From assembly GCA_900544905.1 (NCBI GenBank), contig UQXF01000088.1, forward strand, positions 1-14,482: a DNA stretch of 14,482 nucleotides, read 5' to 3'. Below the pieces are notes generated by a model that was not told the DNA's origin, made no database searches, and was given only the letters and a program-made list of their open reading frames with translations. Below are positions 8,130-14,435 of this stretch, piece after piece; position 1 is the stretch's first letter, and the number at the start of each line of letters is the position of its first letter. The DNA is from an uncultured Clostridium sp. (lineage in GTDB: Bacteria > Bacillota > Clostridia > Lachnospirales > Lachnospiraceae). Position numbers and translations under genes: made by a program.

Positions 8130-8840
8130 ATGGATAGGAGAAAGATTGTAAAAAGGGGTTATGTTCCCAGTGACCAAAAGGAATTTACCGGCACACAGTT
8201 AGAACATTTAAAAGAAGCAGCAAAGGATACCCAGTATCTGTTGGAGCGTGGATATGCGGTTAAGAATGCCACTACATTTGTTGGTAACCACTATATGTTT
8301 TCGGAAAGACGGCGTCTGGCGTTGGCAAGAAGTGTATCCTGTAAAGAAGATGTACAAAAACGGAAAGATAAACGGATAAGAGAAGCAAAGGGAATGACAG
8401 TGCATATTGATGGCTTTAATACGATAATTTCTCTGGAGGTTGCGCTATCCGGTTCTTTGCTGTTTCATTGCAGTGATGGTACAATCAGGGATTTGGCGGG
8501 GCTTCGGGGAACCTACCGGATTATTGATAAAACTGAACAGGCGGTTCATTTGATTTTGAATCGGTTACAGGAACTTGAAATTAGTAAAGCAATATTTTAT
8601 CTGGATGCGCCGGTATCGAATTCCGGAAGGTTAAAGGCTTTGATTTTGCAGATTGCAGATGAGTACGATTTTGATGTGTCTGTAGAGGTTATAAATGATG
8701 TGGACAGGGTGCTGGAAAAACTGCCAGGGGTGATATCCAGTGATGCAATTATATTAAACAAGTGTAAGAGTTGGATAAATTTAGTGCCAGCTATTGTATC
8801 GGAGCTGTCAGATACGTGGGTGGTTCAATTATTGAATTGA
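8130..8840 (+). CDS. DUF434 / DUF5616 domain protein
   Basis: A soluble protein of 236 aa, the usual length for this conserved, uncharacterised family. The N-terminal helical DUF434 part is about residues 12-70 (YVPSDQKEF, AAKDTQYLLERGY, VGNHY, RLALAR). The C-terminal part, about 88-226, has conserved acidic and polar positions: HIDGFN (Asp94), CSDGTIRDLAG (Asp116), GTYR, FYLDAPVSNSGRLK (Asp159) and SSDAIILNK (Asp206). Spaced aspartates at strand ends suggest a metal-dependent fold, but I do not assert a reaction. A GGCGGG-like site precedes the ATG. Transcription probably comes from the duplicated extended -10 elements upstream. The SDR gene follows after 48 bp on the same strand, suggesting an operon. 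Confidence 0.85.
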   Translation: MDRRKIVKRGYVPSDQKEFTGTQLEHLKEAAKDTQYLLERGYAVKNATTFVGNHYMFSERRRLALARSVSCKEDVQKRKDKRIREAKGMTVHIDGFNTIISLEVALSGSLLFHCSDGTIRDLAGLRGTYRIIDKTEQAVHLILNRLQELEISKAIFYLDAPVSNSGRLKALILQIADEYDFDVSVEVINDVDRVLEKLPGVISSDAIILNKCKSWINLVPAIVSELSDTWVVQLLN

Positions 8841-8888
8841 CGGTAGATAAGAATATATTGAAATCAAAGGGATAAGAAGGGAACGTAT

Positions 8889-9929
8889 ATGCGAAAATGC
8901 TTAATGTGTCATGAACGGAATATGGCAGGCTATGGAATCTGTGATGCGTGTAAACAAATAAATCGGGAAATGGAAGCGCTTCATGTGGATTTAACAGGAT
9001 ATACAGCTGTAGTGACAGGTGGCCGGATTAAAATTGGTTATGCTACTGCATTGCGTCTGCTTCGGGATGGTGCCAAGGTAATTGTAATTACCAGATATCC
9101 ATACGATGCACTGGACAGATATTCCAATGAATCGGATTATGAGAATTTTAAAGACCGTCTTATTATTTATGGCTTTAATTTGATGTGTGTAAACAGGTTG
9201 AATGAGCTGCTGGATTTTATTTATGAGATACTGCCGGAAGGTTTGGATATACTGGTTAATAATGCTGCACAAACGATAAAAAAGACCGGTACATATTATT
9301 TACAGTTAGAGGAACAGGAGCAGCAGATGAAACAACTTTACAGGGATAAAGTAACTTGTCAGCTGATTTCAAAGGTGTCAGATTATAAGCAGCCGGATTA
9401 CATGCTGATGCAGCAGGGGACGGAATTGGGGATAAAAGAGGAGAGTCCAATGTATAATTCGTGGGTTGCAAAGGCAGATGAGATTAGTGTACAGGAAATG
9501 CTCGAGGTACAATTGATTAATGTGACAGCGCCATTTATTCTGGTGGGACAGTTAAAGGAATGTATGAAGAAAAGTTCTCATAAGAATAAATTCATTATCA
9601 ATGTTTCTTCCGTAGAGGGTAAATTTAACCATAGAAAAAAATTATCCAGACATGTGCATACGAATATGGCTAAGGCATCTCTGAACATGATGACGCATTC
9701 GCTTAGTATGGAATATGAGAAAGAACGGATTTTTATGTATAGTGTAGACCCGGGATGGGTATCCAACCAATTTCCTTCCGGTTATAATGCAAGTATGGAT
9801 TTTAAACAGTATTTAACCTTTGAAGATGCGGCAGCCAGAATCTGTTATCCAGTATATACAAAGCTGAATGAAGATGTTATTAGAGATGCGGGCAGCCTGT
9901 TGAAGGATTATAAGATAGTGGAGTATTGA
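8889..9929 (+). CDS. SDR-family oxidoreductase with N-terminal Cys4 motif and non-canonical active site
   Basis: A cytoplasmic short-chain dehydrogenase/reductase of 346 aa, longer than the classical 250. The N-terminus has C4-x2-C7 and C18-x2-C21, a small zinc-ribbon-like knuckle. The Rossmann fold follows: TGGRIKIG at 43-50 (nucleotide loop), LVNNAAQ at 122-128, and NVSSVEG at 238-244 with the catalytic Ser. The lysine is Lys262, but the position four before it, normally Tyr of YxxxK, is Thr258 (HTNMAKAS). DPGW at 287-290 matches the PG after the active site. An insert of about 70 residues (130-200) separates the NNAAQ strand from the next helix. I recall other large SDRs with TGxRxKIG and HTNMAKA, so this is a subfamily trait, not damage. 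AAGGGA lies upstream of the ATG. Substrate unknown. Confidence 0.88.
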   Translation: MRKCLMCHERNMAGYGICDACKQINREMEALHVDLTGYTAVVTGGRIKIGYATALRLLRDGAKVIVITRYPYDALDRYSNESDYENFKDRLIIYGFNLMCVNRLNELLDFIYEILPEGLDILVNNAAQTIKKTGTYYLQLEEQEQQMKQLYRDKVTCQLISKVSDYKQPDYMLMQQGTELGIKEESPMYNSWVAKADEISVQEMLEVQLINVTAPFILVGQLKECMKKSSHKNKFIINVSSVEGKFNHRKKLSRHVHTNMAKASLNMMTHSLSMEYEKERIFMYSVDPGWVSNQFPSGYNASMDFKQYLTFEDAAARICYPVYTKLNEDVIRDAGSLLKDYKIVEY

Positions 9930-9948
9930 GATAGGGGAAATAGGAAAA

Positions 9949-11280
9949 ATGACATGGTTTACAAACAGGAAAAACAAAGGTATATCTTTCAAAATGAAAG
10001 AAGGAAGAGGCTTAGATAAAGGGCGGAAAGAACGGGATAGGAAAGGAAACATACGAATGACTGCCCGGGAAGCCAATGAAAGGGGCTATTTTTTTCGTAT
10101 TAATGGACAGAATTGTAAAATCATGTCCTATAAAGGCTTGGAAGAATATCCGGTTATTCCGGCATATATTAATGGTAAGCCTGTCCGTGTAATTGGAAGA
10201 AGGGCGTTTGCAAAGAAGAATATAAGAGGTGTTCTTTTGCCGGAAACGGTAAGAACGATACGGGAGGAAGCATTTTATGAGTCTGCTGTTACTGAGGTAG
10301 AATTACCAGGGAATATTTTGAGGATTGAGGATAATGCTTTTGGAAAATGCAGGCAGCTAAGAACAGTAACACTTGGAGCCGTAACGGAAAGAAATAAATG
10401 TTCTTCAATTCAGGTAAATGGAGCCGCATTTCGGGAAACACCGTATATTGAATTTTCCATATTTGTAATATTAGACCATATTTTGTTACGGATAAATTCT
10501 CCTCACAATCACGAACCCATAAGAATTCCGGAAGGTGTCTGTGTCATTGGGGAGGAGGTATTAAAGTCCAATTGGGATATCGAACAATTAGAGATTCCGC
10601 TATCGGTAAAAATCATCCGGAAACGAGCTTTTATCAATGCATATCATCTTAAAAAGGTTGTTTTTGAAGAATGCAGTAAATGGGATTTTTTATCGATTGG
10701 AAAGGATGCATTTGGAAGCATTGGGGGACGGGGAACCAATATGTTCTGCCGGGCTTTGTTACAATCAGAAATCATATCTGACAGAGAAGATAAAAGAGGC
10801 TGGCAACGTTTTCGTAAACTGAAAATTGTTGATAGATATGGTGGAACGATGGCTTCAGATAGAGAAATCTATTTTCCTGTGAGCCGGTTATGGGAGTGTG
10901 TCCCGCAGAAATTATGTATTGCCTATACAAGAGGAACGGATGGGCAATTCTATTTTTCCCTGAATATAGAGGAGTATTATGAAATAATGATGGAACTTAC
11001 AACATTAGGGGAGCAGATAGAGATGGCGGTACGTATTGTGATAAATTGGCATGGAAAATATCAGAAAAAAGCAGTTATATTTCTTAAGCAACATATCAAT
11101 AAAGCGGTTGAACTGGCGGTACAAAAGAACAATATTTATAATCTGAAATTATACCAGCAGCATGGTCTGCTACAGGAAGAAGAGGGGCTGAAAATCCGTC
11201 ATTGCCACTATTTGCTGAAAGAATATTCGAATACTGCTTCCAGGTATCTTGCAGATATTGTAAAAGAAAACGCAGATTGA
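9949..11280 (+). CDS. cytoplasmic BspA-type leucine-rich repeat protein
   Basis: A 443-aa protein with LRR_5/BspA-type repeats (about residues 65-260). Examples are VIPAYINGKPVRVIGRRAF, VLLPETVRTIREEAF, VELPGNILRIEDNAF and, after an interruption, IRIPEGVCVIGEEV and IPLSVKIIRKRAF. The C-terminal part (about 290-443) is helical; around 375-410 (LKQHINKAVELAVQKNN) it looks ankyrin-like. No signal peptide, membrane span or wall anchor is present, so it should be intracellular, unlike surface BspA proteins. Start choice is uncertain. ATG 9949 keeps a 19-bp gap to the SDR gene but gives an oddly basic 36-residue leader. ATG 10057 (residue 37) has AAAGGA 9 nt upstream and is the better-spaced start. 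It is the third gene of the DUF434-SDR-LRR run. A protein-interaction role is inferred. No terminator was found after it. Confidence 0.85.
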   Translation: MTWFTNRKNKGISFKMKEGRGLDKGRKERDRKGNIRMTAREANERGYFFRINGQNCKIMSYKGLEEYPVIPAYINGKPVRVIGRRAFAKKNIRGVLLPETVRTIREEAFYESAVTEVELPGNILRIEDNAFGKCRQLRTVTLGAVTERNKCSSIQVNGAAFRETPYIEFSIFVILDHILLRINSPHNHEPIRIPEGVCVIGEEVLKSNWDIEQLEIPLSVKIIRKRAFINAYHLKKVVFEECSKWDFLSIGKDAFGSIGGRGTNMFCRALLQSEIISDREDKRGWQRFRKLKIVDRYGGTMASDREIYFPVSRLWECVPQKLCIAYTRGTDGQFYFSLNIEEYYEIMMELTTLGEQIEMAVRIVINWHGKYQKKAVIFLKQHINKAVELAVQKNNIYNLKLYQQHGLLQEEEGLKIRHCHYLLKEYSNTASRYLADIVKENAD

Positions 11281-11375
11281 CGGTTTTACGGATAATTGAT
11301 ATACTAATGAAGCCGGTGGTCTATATTTAAGATATTCTCCCGCTAAGAGAAAGAAGCAGTGATTCCTGCCCGGCC

Positions 11376-11446
11376 TGCACAGTGGTCTAATGGTAAGGCG
11401 TCTTCCCCTCAAGAAGAAAACTATGGTTCGATTCCATACTGTGCAT
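11376..11446 (+). tRNA. tRNA-like gene, anticodon position CTC (nominal Glu), aberrant C33
   Basis: A full 71-nt cloverleaf. Acceptor stem TGCACAG/CTGTGCA (7 bp perfect), T8, D-stem GTCT/AGGC with loop AATGGTA, anticodon stem TCTTC/GAAGA (5 bp) with a 7-nt loop CCCTCAA, 4-nt variable region, T-stem TATGG/CCATA with loop TTCGATT. A14, G18-G19, A21, G53-T54-T55-C56 and A58 are all present. Counting gives anticodon C34-T35-C36, which would read GAG (Glu). Base 33, almost always U, is C. Other oddities are U1-A72, A15 opposite C48, and discriminator U73; CCA is not encoded. Bases 11281-11375 before it hold no gene and no clear promoter. It could be a special-purpose tRNA or a decaying copy. Confidence 0.75.
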
Positions 11447-11448
11447 GA

Positions 11449-11681
11449 ATATAAATATATTAGGTAATTGCGAAACTCTGATTTTGAAGCCGAACGTTGT
11501 ACAAATGTAACAAATATGTTTTCCGGACCGTTTGCACTTAATTGAGAACGCAGCAGTGCTAAGCTCGAAAGTACCTCGCTAATCACTGGCGTTCTCAAAT
11601 GTCCTGCAAACATAAATTTGTTACATTTGCACAACTCACATTTTGAAATAATGCGTTTCGCAAACGCCTATATAAATATAT
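11449..11681. repeat. 12-bp direct repeats flanking the long hairpin
   Basis: An identical 12-base A/T-only sequence, ATATAAATATAT, lies at 11449-11460 and 11670-11681, exactly bracketing the hairpin element. Just inside are imperfect inverted ends starting TAGG and running into TTGCGAAAC (11461-11476 against 11655-11670, 13 of 16 paired). This has the form of a target-site duplication around a short non-coding element, but the low complexity makes chance a real alternative. Confidence 0.5.
11468..11663 (+). ncRNA. ssrS: 6S-like RNA: about 196-nt imperfect hairpin upstream of purE
   Basis: The region folds into one long rod. TTGCGAAAC (11468-11476) pairs with 11655-11663. After an internal loop, 11496-11515 pairs with 11616-11635 (19 of 20), then ATGTTT/AAACAT, then GGAC/GTCC. 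A large asymmetric bubble follows (11529-11541 against 11599-11600). A terminal arm pairs 11542-11551 with 11589-11598 (10 bp perfect) and CAGTG with CACTG, closed by a loop around 11565-11577. Length, long closing stem, central bubble and irregular terminal arm match the architecture of 6S RNA (Rfam RF00013), which binds sigma-A RNA polymerase as an open-promoter mimic. TATATT at 11456-11461 is a -10 placed correctly for a start near 11468. The alternative is a MITE, given the flanking direct repeats. It lies 36 bp before purE and is probably co-transcribed with it. No purine-riboswitch core is seen. Confidence 0.5.
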
Positions 11682-11699
11682 ACAAGAAAGGATACGAAT

Positions 11700-12188
11700 A
11701 TGAAGGCTGCAATTATTATGGGTTCTACCAGTGATTTATCCAAAGTAGAACCGGCTGTAGAGGTTTTGAAAAAATATGGTGTGGAGGTTAATGTCAGATG
11801 CTTGTCCGCACACAGAGCACATGAGGGACTTTCCAAGTTTATTGAGGAGACCAATCATGACGGAACAGAGGTGATTATCACGGCTGCCGGAATGGCTGCT
11901 GCTTTACCTGGTGTTGTGGCGTCACAGACGGTTCTGCCGGTCATTGGTGTACCGCTTTCCGGCTCCGTATTAGACGGTATGGATGCGTTAATGTCCATTG
12001 TTCAGATGCCATCCGGAATTCCGGTTGCTACCGTTGCTATCAATGGAAGTAAAAATGCTGCTTATCTGGCGCTCCAGATTATGGCAGTGAAGCATGATGA
12101 GATTAAGGAACAGCTTCTTGCGGAACGGAAGGGAATGGAAGAGGCTGCAATGAAGGCAAATGAAGAGGTCATTGCTAAGTTTAAGTAG
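11700..12188 (+). CDS. purE: N5-carboxyaminoimidazole ribonucleotide mutase (PurE)
   Basis: A cytoplasmic enzyme of de novo purine synthesis that converts N5-CAIR to CAIR (class I PurE). At 162 aa it is of normal length. It has GSTSD at 8-12 (substrate phosphate loop), SAHR at 36-39 with the catalytic His38, AAGMAAALPG at 62-71, and IVQMPSGIPVATVAINGSKNAA at about 100-121. SAHR with this Gly/Ala loop indicates class I rather than the class II AIR carboxylase, which has SAHK and AGRSN. Two departures from the common AGGAAHLPG are Met65 for Gly and Ala68 for His. AAAGGA lies 7 nt before the ATG. The rest of the pur pathway is not adjacent; a terminator follows about 85 bp later, so it ends its transcript. 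Upstream are the 6S-like hairpin and the tRNA. Confidence 0.96.
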   Translation: MKAAIIMGSTSDLSKVEPAVEVLKKYGVEVNVRCLSAHRAHEGLSKFIEETNHDGTEVIITAAGMAAALPGVVASQTVLPVIGVPLSGSVLDGMDALMSIVQMPSGIPVATVAINGSKNAAYLALQIMAVKHDEIKEQLLAERKGMEEAAMKANEEVIAKFK

Positions 12189-12273
12189 GAGAAGCTTTGT
12201 CTGCCGCCCCGGCTGTCATTGCCAATAAGTAGTACACCGGCTGAAATGCTGTTGGAACAAAATTTGAATTAGT

Positions 12274-12314
12274 AAACTGCTCTTTATGCTTCAGCACAAA
12301 GGGCAGTTTTTCTT
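12274..12314 (+). terminator. Rho-independent terminator of purE
   Basis: A 12-bp stem (12274-12285 with 12298-12309, one G-U) encloses a loop that itself contains TGC-TTCA-GCA. It is followed by TTTTTCTT. It ends the purE transcript before the antitoxin promoter. Confidence 0.9.
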
Positions 12315-12390
12315 ATCTGTAAGCTGTCGTTTAAAGGTATACATTTAACTTCATTAAGTTTAAAAACATGATGAAGATTTTCAGATTCTA

Positions 12391-12419
12391 TTGATAAGAT
12401 TTAGATTTTGACATATAAT
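12391..12419 (+). promoter_or_regulatory. sigma-A promoter of the antitoxin gene
   Basis: TTGATA (12391-12396), 17 bp, then TATAAT (12414-12419). Transcription should start near 12426, giving a leader of about 50 nt. The TTGACA at 12408-12413 abuts the -10 and cannot be its -35. No intrinsic terminator is seen between here and 13623, so 12476-13623 can be one transcript. Confidence 0.8.
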
Positions 12420-12475
12420 AGTATTACAAACACATGCAAAACAAATACATAAAGTATGATAAAGGAGGAATCATT

Positions 12476-12772
12476 ATGGCAGAACAGGTTTTGATTCAAT
12501 TTCGTGCAGATAAAGCATTAAAACAGGAGGTTGCAGAGATTTATGAGGCTCTTGGTATGGATTTACCAACAGCTTTCCGTATGTTTATGACCAGAAGTAA
12601 GATGGTTAAAGGACTTCCTTTTGAGGCAACGTTACCAGAAACAACAATTACAAGAGCAGAGGCTAAGAACGCATTCTATGAGTTGAGAGAGCAGGCTGCT
12701 GATGTATCAGAGATGTCTCTTGATGAAATTAATGCTGAAATATCAGCTGTTAGAGCAGAAAGAAAAAGGTAA
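12476..12772 (+). CDS. RelB/DinJ-family type II antitoxin
   Basis: A 98-aa protein matching RelB/DinJ antitoxins. The N-terminal ribbon-helix-helix DNA-binding part is about residues 1-45 (VLIQFRADKALKQEVAEIYEALGMDLPTA with AFRMFMTRS after it). A flexible acidic C-terminal toxin-binding helix, about 55-98, ends in AERKR. Start choice: ATG 12476 has a perfect AAAGGAGG 7 nt upstream, while the upstream in-frame ATG at 12434 lies only about 8 bases past the predicted transcription start and has no site. Its promoter is at 12391-12419. Antitoxins of this type repress their own promoter, normally together with the toxin. The toxin expected next is present only as a C-terminal stub. The antitoxin looks intact and could act as an orphan regulator or an anti-addiction factor. 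Confidence 0.9.
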   Translation: MAEQVLIQFRADKALKQEVAEIYEALGMDLPTAFRMFMTRSKMVKGLPFEATLPETTITRAEAKNAFYELREQAADVSEMSLDEINAEISAVRAERKR

Positions 12773-12778
12773 GTGCTT

Positions 12779-12949
12779 ATGGTATTTTATGAGGTTGCCA
12801 TGGAGAAGAGAGACGAAGATTGTTATCTGGTAACAGGTAATCAGAAACATTATCCAATAAGGGATTTTATTGTAACGCCAGCTGAGATGATGGAGATTAT
12901 TGATAAGTATACAGACATTGATAAATCGGTGTTTATAGGGAGTGATTGA
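12779..12949 (+). pseudogene. C-terminal stub of a PIN-domain toxin
   Basis: A 56-codon frame, ATG to TGA, begins 6 bp after the antitoxin stop. The protein reads VFYEVAMEK, then DEDCYLVTGNQKHYP, then FIVTPAEMMEII. This is the end of PIN-family (VapC-like, PIN_3) toxins, where the Asp before YLVTGN is a late metal-binding acid and VTPAE-hydrophobic is the last helix. A full toxin is about 130-140 aa; the first 80 or so residues, with the early catalytic Asp and Glu, are absent. It should not be a nuclease. AAAAAGG lies upstream, so it may still be translated. Its end is 2 bp from the start of the next gene, suggesting translational coupling. An internal deletion of the toxin gene is the simplest explanation. 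Confidence 0.72.
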
Positions 12950-12951
12950 GA

Positions 12952-13623
12952 ATGACAAGAGGACTGTTATATCAAGCAATATTAAAATTTGTACTTGGTG
13001 TAGTCATTATAGGAATACTAATATTTTTACCAGCAGGAACATTCGATTATTGGAACGCATGGCTATTCATGGGGATATTGTTTATCCCAATGTTTTTTGC
13101 AGGAATTGTGATGATGATTAAAAATCCAGAATTGCTAAAAAAGCGTTTGAATGCGAAAGAGGAACAGGCAGAGCAAAGTCTTGTTATAAAACTTAGCGGC
13201 TTAATGTTTCTTTTAGGATTTGTTATCGCAGGATTAAATTTTCGTTTTAAGTGGATTATGTTATCAGACTGGGTTTCGTGGGTAGGTGCAGCTATATTTT
13301 TATTTTCGTATCTTCTTTATGCAGAGGTATTAAGGGAAAATACCTACTTATCACGAACGATAGAAGTTCAGAATGGGCAAAAGGTCATTGATACTGGACT
13401 ATATGGGATTGTTCGACACCCTATGTATACTGTAACGATTATTTTGTTTCTTTCAATGCCATTGGTACTTGGTTCTATTATCTCTTTTGCTATTTTTCTT
13501 ACTTATCCTGTAATTATTGCAAAGAGAATTAGGAACGAAGAAGCGGTGCTCGAAAAAGATTTAGACGGATATATTGAATACAAAAAGAAAGTAAAATATA
13601 AAATCATACCGTTTTTATGGTAA
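12952..13623 (+). CDS. ICMT/PEMT-like integral membrane methyltransferase
   Basis: A membrane protein of 223 aa with about five hydrophobic segments (residues about 10-27, 36-56, 80-96, 106-124, 158-190). The C-terminal signature of isoprenylcysteine carboxyl methyltransferase and phospholipid methyltransferase families is clear: GLYGIVRHPMY at 149-159, then a hydrophobic pair, then RIRNEEAVLEKDLDGYIEYKKKV at about 192-214. The RHP and Glu-Glu (196-197) belong to the SAM-binding pocket. Bacterial members act on small or lipid substrates that are mostly unknown; the prenyl-cysteine reaction should not be assumed. Start: ATG 12952 has GGGAG 9 nt upstream. A TTG at 12946 overlaps the preceding stub and is unlikely. 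It probably shares the transcript of the antitoxin. Confidence 0.88.
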   Translation: MTRGLLYQAILKFVLGVVIIGILIFLPAGTFDYWNAWLFMGILFIPMFFAGIVMMIKNPELLKKRLNAKEEQAEQSLVIKLSGLMFLLGFVIAGLNFRFKWIMLSDWVSWVGAAIFLFSYLLYAEVLRENTYLSRTIEVQNGQKVIDTGLYGIVRHPMYTVTIILFLSMPLVLGSIISFAIFLTYPVIIAKRIRNEEAVLEKDLDGYIEYKKKVKYKIIPFLW

Positions 13624-13637
13624 TGCGACAAATTCGC

Positions 13638-13652
13638 ATTTGACGGTCAAAT
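13638..13652. repeat. 15-bp perfect palindrome
   Basis: ATTTGAC-G-GTCAAAT, two 7-bp arms around one base, directly after a smaller ATGCGA/TCGCAT hairpin (13623-13639). No T-run follows, so it is not a standard terminator. It has the shape of an operator half-site pair, but its target is unknown. Confidence 0.4.
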
Positions 13653-13677
13653 ATAAGGCATATGAAATTTAAAGATG

Positions 13678-13835
13678 ATTTCAGATAATCCTCAAGTATC
13701 TATAGATGAGAATAGCATTGAATGTTACAGATAGAACGATTGCAGGGTACTTATCTGATTTAAAGAAAAAAGAATTATAAATCGAGTTGGTCCGAATAAT
13801 GTTGGTAGCTGGAAAAACATTATGGAAAGATATAA
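13678..13835 (+). pseudogene. frameshifted remnant of a winged-helix domain (AlbA-type ATP-binding protein C-terminus)
   Basis: Read in one frame from 13678, the DNA gives ISDNPQVSIDE. Skipping one base at about 13711 gives IALNVTDRTIAGYLSDLKKKEL. Restoring one base at about 13778 gives NRVGPNNVGSWKNIMERY. Joined, this is a standard winged helix-turn-helix: a helix, a recognition helix around DRTIAGYLSDL, and a wing ending RVG-x-N-x-G-x-W. That ending is typical of the C-terminus of AlbA_2/Schlafen-like ATP-binding regulators. Two frameshifts and no upstream partner domain show it is dead. The rest of the 13624-13922 gap holds a palindrome and a tandem AAGGGAAAGT repeat (13839-13860), and I see no intact gene. 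Confidence 0.65.
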
Positions 13836-13922
13836 CACAAGGGAAAGTCTAAGGGAAAGTTCACCTGTGATACATTTTTAAGAAACAATACAACTGTTGT
13901 TGAAAAGAAATGGAGAAAAATT

Positions 13923-14435
13923 ATGCCATCGTTAGTAATGTATTTAGCTATTGCAAAAATATATCTGGAAAAGCATTCAGAGGAAAACGAAGAAGAATTT
14001 ATGAAAGGAATATTGGCACCAGATATAAAAAGAAACTTAAAAGTTGAAAAAGCAAAATTACATTATGGAGAACAATCGTCACATAGACCAGATTTGAATA
14101 GGTTTTATCAAGAGAGAGGATTAGATAGTAGTTATAATCGAGGTTATTTTTTAAATCTATTAAGTGATTATTTGTTTTATAATAAATTTTTACAAGAATT
14201 TTCTATTAGCATTTTTCACGATTTTAGAAAAATGAATAAAAGAATCAAAGAAAAGTACAAAATCGATTTACCACAAGAATTAGAAGGCAGAGTCAGGTTT
14301 GAAGTTGGACACCTTAGTAGTATAGAGGAGGAAAGTGTATATAAATTTATTGATTCCGTAGGACAATTAGATTTAGAGGAATATAAAGAGCAAACTAGTA
14401 ATCTTGGAGAAAGGGAAAATATAAAACTGCAAGGC
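13923..14435 (+). CDS. hypothetical protein, 3'-truncated by contig end (possible zinc-dependent phospholipase C-like relative)
   Basis: The frame starts at an ATG with GGAG 7 nt upstream and stays open to the adapter, giving 171 genomic codons. It begins MPSLVMYLAIAKIYLEKH, followed by FMKGILAPDI (about 27-36), HYGEQSSHRPDLNRFY (about 48-63) and SYNRGYFLNLLSDYLFYNKFL (about 70-90). The order short N-terminal motif, G-x-x-APD, then GY-x-x-LL-x-D resembles zinc-dependent phospholipase C-like proteins, in which His follows the N-terminal MPS segment and the GYFL. Here those positions read Tyr7 and Asn78, so metal binding may be lost. No signal peptide. The low-GC, AT-rich codon use fits the accessory character of this end. 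The function assignment is tentative; that it is coding is more certain. Confidence 0.7.

Noticed and set aside
11170..11634. 154-codon minus-strand frame
   Set aside because: It crosses the end of the LRR gene, the tRNA and the hairpin RNA in antisense and has no protein-like features.
11447..11699. Purine or ZTP riboswitch upstream of purE
   Set aside because: No purine-riboswitch core or ZTP-type conserved segments are visible; the region is explained by the long hairpin and has no terminator/antiterminator U-run.
12408..12419. TTGACA directly followed by TATAAT read as one promoter
   Set aside because: The hexamers touch; the correct -35 for this TATAAT is TTGATA at 12391-12396 with 17-bp spacing.
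12946..12951. TTG start adding two residues to the methyltransferase
   Set aside because: It overlaps the stop of the preceding stub; ATG 12952 has a GGGAG site at a good distance.
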